From: JANMEX01 sp043776635
GTDB taxonomy: Bacteria > Pseudomonadota > Alphaproteobacteria > Rhizobiales > Rhizobiaceae
Direction: 5' to 3'
Assembly (NCBI GenBank): GCA_043776635.1
Contig: JAYVRA010000075.1
Coordinates: 1-21,501 of the forward strand
DNA: 21,501 nucleotides
The notes beneath the pieces are model-generated. The model was given only the letters and a program-made list of their open reading frames with translations. It had not been told where the DNA came from and ran no database searches. Made by a program: the position numbers and the translations under genes. Shown in pieces: positions 15,279 to 21,501 of this stretch. How positions within the stretch are numbered: position 1 is the stretch's first letter; every line of letters starts with the position of its first letter.

Positions 15279-16463
15279 ATGGCTGTTACAGCGACCATAT
15301 GTACAGATGTAGTTCAGACGAGCGCCGTCGCATCCGTTCGATTTGAGACACTGGATAGCTGGCGCGGTATTTGCGCATTATTGGTTGCTGTGTTCCATTT
15401 GCCTGTTGCGGGTGCGCTTGCGGGCAACCAATTCATCCGGGGCTCGTTTCTTTTTGTGGACTTTTTCTTCGTCCTCTCCGGTTTCGTTATTGCCCATGCC
15501 TATGGTGCACGTTTGGCTCGCGGGGAGGGCTTTGCCAAGTTCATGGTAACGCGCTTTGGCCGTCTGTTTCCGCTTCATGCGTTTATGCTGATCGCCTTCG
15601 TGGCTTTTGAATCCTTGCGTCTCAAAGTCCCGCAGCTCGGCGGGCAGGATACAGCTTTCACCGGCGGCTTTGCCTTGAACACGCTACTGGATAATGCCTT
15701 GATGATCCATGGCCTCGGCTTTGAAAAATCCCTGAGCTGGAATGCGCCAAGCTGGAGCATTTCAACAGAACTCTTCGCCTATTTGTTGTTTGCCATATTG
15801 ATGGTTGGCCTGCACCGCACCGCTTTAATGGCATTTGGTGTAATCGTCATAGTTGCCCCCGTAATCTTGCTCAAACTATCCCCGCACTTTATGGACACCA
15901 CCTATAATTTCGGCTTCATCCGCTGTGTCTACGGCTTCTCGCTTGGCGTATTGGTACAGGCTTATTTCAAGTATACACATGTAGATGTTGGTAGCGGCCG
16001 TGACACAAAAATTGCCTGGACTATCGCCGAGTTTGCCACCATTTTTGCCGTGGTCATATTCGTCGCCAACAGCCATGCCAATGCAGGGGGCCTGCTCGCG
16101 CCATTTGTGTTCGGCTTCGCCGTTTTGGTGTTCAGTCACGAGGCGGGGTATATTTCAACAATACTACGCGCCAGGCTATTTATACTGCTTGGCACACTGT
16201 CCTACTCAATCTATATGACGCACCTGTTCGTGCAAGGCAGAATGTTCAATATTGCCCGTTTTTTAGATGGTCATTTGGGTTCCTCACTCTTAGGTTTACA
16301 AGCTAATGGCGGCGAACCCACCTATATCTATGCACAAAATATCACCATACCAACCGCTGTCACGATGATTTTATTGACAATACTTGCCAGCACCGTCACC
16401 TATAATTTGGTTGAAAAGCCCAGTCAAAAATGGTTTCGGAAACTGGCTTCTAAATTGAGTTAG
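15279..16463 (+). CDS. Acyltransferase 3 (OafA/YrhL-type) membrane protein
   Basis: A 394-residue polytopic membrane protein. It opens with the family signature FETLDSWRGICALLVAVFH, whose His40 is the likely catalytic histidine, followed by about ten hydrophobic helices, FMVTRFGRLFPLH near residue 100, APSWSISTELFAYLLF, LGTLSYSIYMTH and the terminal VEKPSQKWFRKL. Such proteins O-acylate exported sugars (O-antigen, exopolysaccharide, periplasmic glucans), mostly with acetyl or succinyl groups. The donor and target cannot be told from the sequence. An in-frame ATG at 15249 lacks a ribosome binding site; GAGTGGAA before ATG 15279 is modest but better. Its stop overlaps the stop of the convergent amylosucrase gene by four bases. 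Confidence 0.88.
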   Translation: MAVTATICTDVVQTSAVASVRFETLDSWRGICALLVAVFHLPVAGALAGNQFIRGSFLFVDFFFVLSGFVIAHAYGARLARGEGFAKFMVTRFGRLFPLHAFMLIAFVAFESLRLKVPQLGGQDTAFTGGFALNTLLDNALMIHGLGFEKSLSWNAPSWSISTELFAYLLFAILMVGLHRTALMAFGVIVIVAPVILLKLSPHFMDTTYNFGFIRCVYGFSLGVLVQAYFKYTHVDVGSGRDTKIAWTIAEFATIFAVVIFVANSHANAGGLLAPFVFGFAVLVFSHEAGYISTILRARLFILLGTLSYSIYMTHLFVQGRMFNIARFLDGHLGSSLLGLQANGGEPTYIYAQNITIPTAVTMILLTILASTVTYNLVEKPSQKWFRKLASKLS

Positions 16464-18403
16464 ACCAACCAAAGGCTGCCATACGCCGGTATCTGCAAAA
16501 CGCCATTGACCCAAGACAATGGCTCGTCAGTCAGCAAATTCCGGAACTCCACAATACCTGTGTTTTGCAACACTTTGTCGCTAAGTGTTTGATTTGTATC
16601 CGTAAAATTAAACAAGCAAACTACAGTCTGCGCATCACCCACCCGCGCGAAGGCGAAAATCCGGTCATTGCCAAGGTGCAAAACCTGTGTCGGATTTGTG
16701 GCGGCAAAAGCGGGTGTTGCCTTGCGTTTGGCAATAATATGCTTCACGCCATTGAGAATTTTCTCTTGGGGGCTCCCCGAATTTTCTAACTTTGCTACCT
16801 TTGCCCAGTCCATTTTCGGCCTGTGCATCCACCGATTATCGTGCGCATGCGCGGGTTCTTCAATATAGGAATAATCGTTGGTTAACCCGATTTCATCGCC
16901 CATATACAGCAGTGGAAGGCCGCCAAACGTGGCTATAAGTGCATTTCCCATTAAAATACGCTGGATTGCCAGTTCAATACCAAACGGATATTTCGCACAA
17001 ATCGCGGCTTCAAGTCCGGCTAAACTCGCAAAACTGCCGCTATTGCGCCGGTCGCCGGTGGCCTCATTTTCTTGGAAAATTCCGCCCAATGCAAAGCTGC
17101 CCGTGAACCGTCCGGCGTAGAAATCCGCGAGGAAATTGCGATGCCCAGGGGCGGAAAAGTGCGGAATTGCGCCCGCATCTTCGTCTGTAATCGCCCAGCC
17201 AATATCATCATGACAACGAATGTAGGTGCCCCAACAGGCATTGCGGATGGTTTCAGGGAAATGCGTGGCCAGAACGTGGCTCATCATGCGTGTATCTTTG
17301 CAGGCGAGCGATGACCAAAACTGCACCATCAGATTATTGTGATAGGCAAGATTAGCCTCACGGCCGGTATGGCTCCTAACCCCAAGATAAGGAACGAGAT
17401 CGCGGGGCGAGACAATCGCCTCAGCTTTGTGAATAAGGGCAGGGGCCGCAATGCGCGTGGAAGCGCGGAGCGCCTGCAATAAATCATGCACTTCCGGCTG
17501 GTTTTGGCAGTTCGTCCCCAGCCGCTTCCACATAAATGCCACCGCATCCAGCCGCAGCACTTGCGCGCCTTTGTTGGCCAAATTCAGCATGATATCGACA
17601 ATTTCGATGAAAACATCTGGATTTGACCAGTTCAAATCCCATTGATGCTCATTAAACGTCGTCCAAACATACTTCTTGAAATCAGGGTAAAAAGTGAAAT
17701 TCCCCGGTGAGTTGGCAGGGAAAACCTCCACCAAAGTTTTGGAATATTCTTCCGGCATTTCAGGCGTATCAAACATCCAATAATAATCTTGGTACCTCGT
17801 CCCGCCCGCCCGCGCCTTGTCCGCCCACTCATGTTCTTTGGCTGTGTGATTGAGAACCAAGTCCACACACACACTCATATCGCGTTCGCGCAGCGCGGTT
17901 ACTACGGCCTCAAAATCGGCCATTGTTCCCAATTTTGGATCGATATTGCGATAACTTTTGACCGAATAACCGCCATCGCTGTCACCCAGACGCGGCTCGA
18001 GGCAGGGCATGAAATGGATATAGTTCGCGCCAAGGTTCGCAAGATAGTCAACATGGTTCAATATTCCGTGCAAATTTCCGGCAAAGCGGTCGACGTAAAA
18101 CACATAGCCAACCATTTGCTCCGATTGAAACCAATCCGGATTAAGATCGCGTTGCAGGTCCAAATCTTTGAGTGCGGCAGAGCGTTCCGCCCAGCGCGAT
18201 TGCAACATCATTTCGAGTTCGCTGACAAATGCCGCGAAACGCGGATGCGTGCCATAAATCTTAGTTAACGGCGTTATAAGGTCCGCAAGACTGCGCTTCC
18301 AGCGAATATCAAACAGGCGCTTGTCACTGGCAGACATCGCAATTGTGCTATCTATTGAAAGCGCTTTAGATTTAGTGGCGGAAGTGATCGGCTTCTTGGT
18401 CAT
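16460..18403 (-). CDS. Amylosucrase-like GH13 glucan transferase
   Basis: The 647-residue protein aligns by eye along its length with Neisseria amylosucrase, which builds alpha-1,4-glucan from sucrose and releases fructose. Seen here are the nucleophile Asp286 in LRLDAVAF, the acid/base Glu328 in HKAEAIV, the HDD motif (398-400) in RCHDDIGW, LNHTAKEHEW (His186), and SDGGYSVKSY with Asp143 plus NRWMHRP with Arg524. These last two correspond to the Asp144-Arg509 salt bridge that shapes the sucrose pocket in the Neisseria enzyme. Sucrose hydrolases share this architecture, so polymer synthesis is likely but not certain. There is no signal peptide, so it is probably cytoplasmic. The frame extends to a TTG at 18445; ATG 18403 is preferred, though no good ribosome binding site is visible. 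Confidence 0.88.
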   Translation of the reverse strand: MTKKPITSATKSKALSIDSTIAMSASDKRLFDIRWKRSLADLITPLTKIYGTHPRFAAFVSELEMMLQSRWAERSAALKDLDLQRDLNPDWFQSEQMVGYVFYVDRFAGNLHGILNHVDYLANLGANYIHFMPCLEPRLGDSDGGYSVKSYRNIDPKLGTMADFEAVVTALRERDMSVCVDLVLNHTAKEHEWADKARAGGTRYQDYYWMFDTPEMPEEYSKTLVEVFPANSPGNFTFYPDFKKYVWTTFNEHQWDLNWSNPDVFIEIVDIMLNLANKGAQVLRLDAVAFMWKRLGTNCQNQPEVHDLLQALRASTRIAAPALIHKAEAIVSPRDLVPYLGVRSHTGREANLAYHNNLMVQFWSSLACKDTRMMSHVLATHFPETIRNACWGTYIRCHDDIGWAITDEDAGAIPHFSAPGHRNFLADFYAGRFTGSFALGGIFQENEATGDRRNSGSFASLAGLEAAICAKYPFGIELAIQRILMGNALIATFGGLPLLYMGDEIGLTNDYSYIEEPAHAHDNRWMHRPKMDWAKVAKLENSGSPQEKILNGVKHIIAKRKATPAFAATNPTQVLHLGNDRIFAFARVGDAQTVVCLFNFTDTNQTLSDKVLQNTGIVEFRNLLTDEPLSWVNGVLQIPAYGSLWLV

Positions 18404-18521
18404 GGTCAGCAACGTGAATGTGGATACTGTCTGATTGGTGACCAAAACAGTTTGAATATCAAGTGGCTAGCCCGCTATTTGCACAAAGTATTGTCGCTGC
18501 GGTGCAACCAACTCACATATT

Positions 18522-18555
18522 TCCAACAAAAAGGCCCGGACAATGCCGGGCCTTT
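18522..18555 (-). terminator. Rho-independent terminator after rpsI
   Basis: On the minus strand a perfect 10-bp stem (AAAGGCCCGG, with CCGGGCCTTT on the other arm; 18530-18539 and 18546-18555) with a 6-base loop is followed by a run of T interrupted by G. It begins 21 bases after the rpsI stop and should end the rplM-rpsI transcript. Confidence 0.85.
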
Positions 18556-18576
18556 CCACAAACAGATATGAAACGA

Positions 18577-19053
18577 TTAACGCTTCGAGAACTGGAATGA
18601 GCGACGGGCTTTCGCCTTGCCGTACTTCTTACGTTCAACAACACGCGAGTCGCGTGTCAGGAAGCCGCCTTTTTTGAGCACGGGGCGGAGGCCCGGCTCA
18701 TAGTAGGTCAATGCCTTGGAGACGCCGTGGCGAACCGCACCGGCTTGACCTGAAAGACCGCCGCCAACAACAGTGGCAACAACGTCAAACTGGCCAACGC
18801 GGTTTGTGGCAACAACAGGCTGCAACAACAGCATCTGCAAAACCGGACGAGCGAAGTAAGCAGCATATTCCTTGCCGTTTACCGTCATCTTGCCGGTACC
18901 TGGCTTTACCCAAACGCGGGCTATAGCGTTCTTACGCTTCCCGGTTGCGTAGGCGCGGCCCTGCGCGTCGAGCTTTTGAACATGAACAGGAGGGGCAGCT
19001 TCAGTTGCAGTTGCAACAGTGCCGAGTTCCTTGAGTGAAGAGAGATCAGCCAT
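18577..19053 (-). CDS. rpsI: 30S ribosomal protein S9
   Basis: The 158-residue S9 has an N-terminal extension rich in Ala and Thr (to about residue 32) that is normal in alphaproteobacteria. The core follows from GRAYATGKRKNAIARVW, through GGGLSGQAGAVRHGVSKAL, to the basic tail TRDSRVVERKKYGKAKARRSFQFSKR, which reaches into the ribosomal P site. Its ATG overlaps the rplM stop by one base (TAATG), the usual translational coupling of this pair. A strong terminator follows. Confidence 0.97.
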   Translation of the reverse strand: MADLSSLKELGTVATATEAAPPVHVQKLDAQGRAYATGKRKNAIARVWVKPGTGKMTVNGKEYAAYFARPVLQMLLLQPVVATNRVGQFDVVATVVGGGLSGQAGAVRHGVSKALTYYEPGLRPVLKKGGFLTRDSRVVERKKYGKAKARRSFQFSKR

Positions 19054-19517
19054 TATGCAGCCTTCTTATTCTTACGGTTGAGGGAAGCCACATCAAATGT
19101 GACTGGCTGTTGGGCTTCGTGCGGGTGCGCAGCGCCTGCATAAACCTTGAGGTTCTTCATCTGGCGGCGGCCAAGCGGTCCGCGTGGAACCATGCGCTCT
19201 ATAGCCTTTTCAATAACACGTTCTGGAAAGCGGCCTTCGAGAATCTGCTTAGCAGTCCGTTCCTTGATGCCGCCGATCCAGCCTGTGTGCCAGTAATAAA
19301 CTTTGTCTTCGCGCTTCTTGCCTGTGAAGGCCACTTTGTCAGCATTGATTATGATAATATTGTCGCCATCATCAACGTGCGGAGTGAAGGTTGTCTTATG
19401 CTTACCGCGCAGGCGCATAGCTACGATTGTCGCAAGACGACCAACAACGAGATCCGTTGCATCGATCAAAATCCATTGCTTTACGACATCTGCCGGCTTT
19501 TGGGAAAAAGTGGACAT
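19053..19517 (-). CDS. rplM: 50S ribosomal protein L13
   Basis: The 154-residue L13 is an early-assembly protein of the large subunit. It is recognised by WILIDATDLVVGRLATIVA near the N-terminus, the NADKVAFTGKKREDKVYYWHTG segment, and the signature MVPRGPLGRRQMKNLKVYAG at about 108-127, followed by HPHEAQQP. Length and start are standard. AGGAA lies about 9 bases before the ATG. It is the first gene of the rplM-rpsI operon. A hairpin lies in its leader (see 19541-19556). Confidence 0.97.
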   Translation of the reverse strand: MSTFSQKPADVVKQWILIDATDLVVGRLATIVAMRLRGKHKTTFTPHVDDGDNIIIINADKVAFTGKKREDKVYYWHTGWIGGIKERTAKQILEGRFPERVIEKAIERMVPRGPLGRRQMKNLKVYAGAAHPHEAQQPVTFDVASLNRKNKKAA

Positions 19518-19540
19518 TTGGGTATTCCTATTAGTTCAAT

Positions 19541-19556
19541 CCGCAATGATATGCGG
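19541..19556 (-). promoter_or_regulatory. Leader hairpin upstream of rplM
   Basis: In the rplM leader, CCGCA and TGCGG (19541-19545 and 19552-19556) form a 5-bp stem with a 6-base loop just upstream of the ribosome binding site. Ribosomal protein operons are often controlled through such leaders. On the plus strand the same stem is followed by CGTTTTTT and could act as a weak terminator for transcripts running towards 19560. Neither role is proven. Confidence 0.3.
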
Positions 19557-19559
19557 CGT

Positions 19560-19765
19560 TTTTTGTTGCTTATGTTGTGATGAAATTATTCAGCCCAACG
19601 GATACGGATGGCAATTTAGTCATGCGTGTCGGGGCAATAGCCTATCAGGTGGGGGATTGTCAAACGGGTGATTTTGCAAGATGTAATAAAATATGATGTA
19701 AATTCAATTGGTTATAAATATGGTAATATTTTACCACATATAAATATCTCAATTAGATTTCCCCG
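19560..19765. other. AT-rich intergenic stretch upstream of rplM
   Basis: No gene is visible. On the minus strand TTGCCA and GAATAA, 17 bases apart (about 19582-19610), are a possible rplM promoter. TGGTAA (19721-19726) and TTACCA (19731-19736) form a perfect inverted repeat around TATT in a very AT-rich segment just before the 22-bp repeat array; this could be a protein-binding site or part of an inserted sequence. Confidence 0.3.
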
Positions 19766-19860
19766 GGTGGCCAAATCTTATTTTTTAGGTGGCCAAGTCT
19801 GATTATTCAGGTAGCCAAGTTTTATTATCCAGGTGGCCAAGTCTTATTATCCAGGTGGCA
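19766..19860. repeat. Array of 22-bp direct repeats (four full units and a partial fifth)
   Basis: Four head-to-tail units of exactly 22 bases occupy 19766-19787, 19788-19809, 19810-19831 and 19832-19853, followed by GGTGGCA at 19854-19860. Each unit starts GGTGGCCAAGTC or a one- to two-base variant and ends TTATTATCCA or similar; the first unit is the most diverged. The last full unit contains the stop codon of the thioesterase gene. Repeats of the GGTGGCCAA type resemble the multiple direct repeats found at the ends of IS21-family elements, so this may be an IS remnant. No transposase is present. Confidence 0.8.
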
Positions 19861-20284
19861 TCGAGTATGTCGCCGTCGCATGAGCCAGAAGCTCACTATC
19901 ATCTACACATGCAATCAAAATATCTGTCACCACCAATTGCCGGCCTAATTTTAAGATTGTCGCCCGCGCTTGCAACGGCTTTAGTTCAGGTCTGCGCAGG
20001 AAGTTGATGTTCACATTTGTGCTCACGGTCGCAGTCGCCGGGCCGACATGGGCAAGTATCGCCACGTAACCGGCTATATCAGCCAGCGCAAACATTGTCG
20101 GGCCGGAAACCGTGCCGCCATGACGCAAATGGCTGTCATCGGGATCGAGCCTCAGCACAGCGCCCGATGGGAAAACCTCCGTCACGCGGAAAGGAGAGGG
20201 TGGCGCAAAGGCCTGTGGGAACGTAGCCGCCAGCAATTCATTCAGCTCGCTCACAGTCATGACGGTTTCTAGTTTATGTGCCAT
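19847..20284 (-). CDS. PaaI-family (hotdog-fold) thioesterase
   Basis: The 145-residue product has the hotdog thioesterase pattern: HLRHGGTVSGPTMFALADIAGYVAIL (about 56-81) holds the catalytic region, followed by VSTNVNINFLRRPE, LKLGRQLVVTDI and HATATYSMPPG. It would hydrolyse an acyl-CoA; the substrate is unknown. A homologue next to rplM is usual in Hyphomicrobiales. The frame is open up to 20377, but the ATG at 20284 (MAHKLETVMT...) gives the expected length; its ribosome binding site (GAGCAG) is modest. The end (YSMPP) matches the family, so the gene is not truncated although its stop lies within the 22-bp repeat array. It is divergent from the VOC gene. Confidence 0.85.
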   Translation of the reverse strand: MAHKLETVMTVSELNELLAATFPQAFAPPSPFRVTEVFPSGAVLRLDPDDSHLRHGGTVSGPTMFALADIAGYVAILAHVGPATATVSTNVNINFLRRPELKPLQARATILKLGRQLVVTDILIACVDDSELLAHATATYSMPPG

Positions 20285-20410
20285 TTTTACTGCTCGTTTT
20301 GATTCTCGCTGCCAACCTGCGTTATCCTTGGATTTGATGCAACATGCTGCAGCTTGACACAAAATGCTTGGGAACATAAGTAGAACATACTTGATTTATA
20401 GGATTTTGCC

Positions 20411-20839
20411 ATGGCATTTTCACCCACTCTCTCTTTGGTCACACTCGGTGTCCATGACCTTTCCCGCGCCAGGAAGTTCTACACCGATCTTGGCTGGTCT
20501 CCTTTGCCAATGCCCAATGAAGGCGTGGCGTTTTTCGAGTTAAACGGCATCATGCTCTCCCTGTTCCCGCGCGAGGAGTTGGCGAAAGACGCGGGGGTGA
20601 AAGATAGCAAACCCAGTTTCAGCGGCATATCCTTGGCGCACAATGTGTTGTCTGAGAAAGAGGTAGATGCAGCTCTTGCCCATGCCGTCACATGCGGCGC
20701 AAAGCTCATCAAACCGGCTGAAAAAGTATTCTGGGGCGGCTATTCCGGTTATTTTGAAGATACCGAGGGACATTTGTGGGAAGTGGCGCATAATCCCTTC
20801 GCCCGCTTTGACGCAAACGGCGTGATGAGGATGTCATGA
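20411..20839 (+). CDS. VOC-superfamily protein (glyoxalase/bleomycin-resistance fold)
   Basis: The 142-residue protein shows two beta-alpha-beta-beta-beta modules. The first begins SLVTLGVHDLSRARKFYTDLGW and contains VAFFELNGIMLSLFP. The second begins near SGISLAHNV and contains VFWGGYSGYFEDTEGHLWEVAHNP, with Glu in the usual metal-ligand position. Members include glyoxalases, dioxygenases and antibiotic-binding proteins; the reaction here cannot be assigned. AGGA lies 8 bases before the ATG. Its stop overlaps the start of the CoA-binding protein gene as ATGA, so the two are translationally coupled and perhaps act together. Confidence 0.85.
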   Translation: MAFSPTLSLVTLGVHDLSRARKFYTDLGWSPLPMPNEGVAFFELNGIMLSLFPREELAKDAGVKDSKPSFSGISLAHNVLSEKEVDAALAHAVTCGAKLIKPAEKVFWGGYSGYFEDTEGHLWEVAHNPFARFDANGVMRMS

Positions 20840-21255
20840 ACCACGATAATTACCCGCAAAACTACACCCAAGACTGGCTTGCCAAGGTGAAAACTATCGC
20901 CGTCGTTGGTGCGTCACCGAATGAAGCGCGCCCGAGTTATGGCGTTATGCGCTTTTTGATTAACCGCAATTATGCCATCACACCGGTCAATCCGGGGCAA
21001 GAGGGCGGCGCAATACTCGGCAAGACGGTTGTCGCCGCGTTGGCAGATATAACTGCGCCCGTCGATATGATCGACGTCTTCCGCGCTTCAGGTGCCATTC
21101 CCACTATTGCTGACGAAATTTTAGCGCTGCCTTGGAAGCCAAAGCTGGTCTGGCTGCAACTCGGCATCCGTAATGATGATGCTGCAGCAAAACTAGAGGC
21201 CGCCGGAATTACGGTGATCATGAACCGCTGTCCGGTAATTGAACTGGGTCATTAG
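20836..21255 (+). CDS. CoA-binding (YccU-type) protein
   Basis: The 139-residue single-domain protein of the CoA_binding (Rossmann-like) family has TIAVVGASPNEARPSYGVMRFL (about 20-41), ITPVNPGQEG, VDMIDVFRASGAIPTIADE, KLVWLQLGIRNDDAAAKLEAAG and the final MNRCPVIE. The family resembles the nucleotide-binding part of succinyl-CoA synthetase but lacks the catalytic domain. Its biochemical role is unclear. It starts inside the stop of the VOC gene (ATGA), which indicates an operon. The protein is complete. Confidence 0.88.
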   Translation: MNHDNYPQNYTQDWLAKVKTIAVVGASPNEARPSYGVMRFLINRNYAITPVNPGQEGGAILGKTVVAALADITAPVDMIDVFRASGAIPTIADEILALPWKPKLVWLQLGIRNDDAAAKLEAAGITVIMNRCPVIELGH

Positions 21256-21326
21256 AAAAGCGGTATGTTTCATAGTATCAAACGCTGTGTTGCGCGGGTA
21301 TTTTTCGCCAATATTTGAAGCGCCTA

Positions 21327-21479
21327 CTATAAGAATAGCCAGAGTGTGTAGGCGGCCATTGCCCAACCCGTCTGTTTGGTGATCGCGTTGCAAGTGAATA
21401 GTAAAATGGCCAGCGCTAGTGGATTGATCGCAACGAAGGAGTCCAGATTTGGATTCCCTTGTTTTGCTGGATGTGCGAT
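21327..21479 (-). pseudogene. Possible C-terminal fragment of a membrane protein
   Basis: On the minus strand an open frame between a TGA (21482-21480) and a TAG (21329-21327) reads a short hydrophilic part followed by INPLALAILLFTCNAITKQ and WAMAAYTLWLFL, two hydrophobic stretches. No ATG, GTG or ribosome binding site starts it upstream of the first hydrophobic part, so if real it is the remnant of a larger gene or part of one frameshifted near the window edge. The rest of 21256-21501 shows nothing recognisable. Confidence 0.2.
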
Positions 21480-21501
21480 TCAGGGTTATGCGCACAGGAA
21501 T

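Noticed and set aside
19766..19860. CRISPR array
   Set aside because: The 22-bp units are directly adjacent with no unique spacers, and no cas genes are nearby.
21193..21495. Minus-strand 100-codon frame at the right edge
   Set aside because: It overlaps the end of the CoA-binding protein gene, has a low-complexity hydrophilic sequence without a motif, and lacks a ribosome binding site.

Overview
The window looks like a chromosomal segment of an alphaproteobacterium, most likely Hyphomicrobiales (Rhizobiales). The evidence is the order enolase - FtsB - PDH E1 alpha - E1 beta carrying its own lipoyl domain - E2 - SGNH arylesterase - E3, a type 2 ArgC of 310 residues, a 481-residue E3, and the rplM-rpsI pair next to a PaaI-type thioesterase. 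This placement rests on remembered gene order and protein style, not on a search.

Layout. 1-294: a short inverted-repeat element cut by the window edge, followed by a minus-strand 40-residue lipoprotein gene. 647-1924: enolase with a terminator. 2072-4345: an exported protein of 18 Sel1 repeats. 4440-4754: FtsB. 4911-12234: the pyruvate dehydrogenase block (pdhA, a small membrane protein, pdhB, pdhC, a small coiled-coil protein, a decayed gene, an SGNH hydrolase, lpd). 12273-12821: two small glycine-rich membrane proteins in tandem. 12919-15156: argC and speB on the minus strand with a second, complete copy of the inverted-repeat element between them. 15279-18403: an acyltransferase-3 membrane protein and an amylosucrase-like GH13 enzyme, convergent with overlapping stop codons. 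18577-19517: rpsI and rplM. 19766-19860: a 22-bp tandem repeat running into the end of a thioesterase gene. 20411-21255: a VOC protein translationally coupled to a CoA-binding protein. The last 246 bases hold no convincing gene.

How the genes work together. Enolase supplies phosphoenolpyruvate for pyruvate formation. PdhA/PdhB (E1), PdhC (E2) and Lpd (E3) form the complex that turns pyruvate into acetyl-CoA. ArgC and SpeB belong to arginine biosynthesis and agmatine/polyamine metabolism. The amylosucrase-like enzyme and the acyltransferase look like accessory carbohydrate and surface-modification functions placed between the ribosomal protein pair and speB.

The least ordinary features are the two-copy MITE-like element with TA-flanked inverted repeats, the frameshifted HEPN/DUF5677-like gene inside the pdh-lpd block, the 22-bp repeat array that resembles the end of an IS21-type element, and an unlisted small lipoprotein abutting the first element. 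I found no CRISPR array, tRNA, rRNA, prophage or complete transposase gene, and nothing I can defend as a new multi-gene system.
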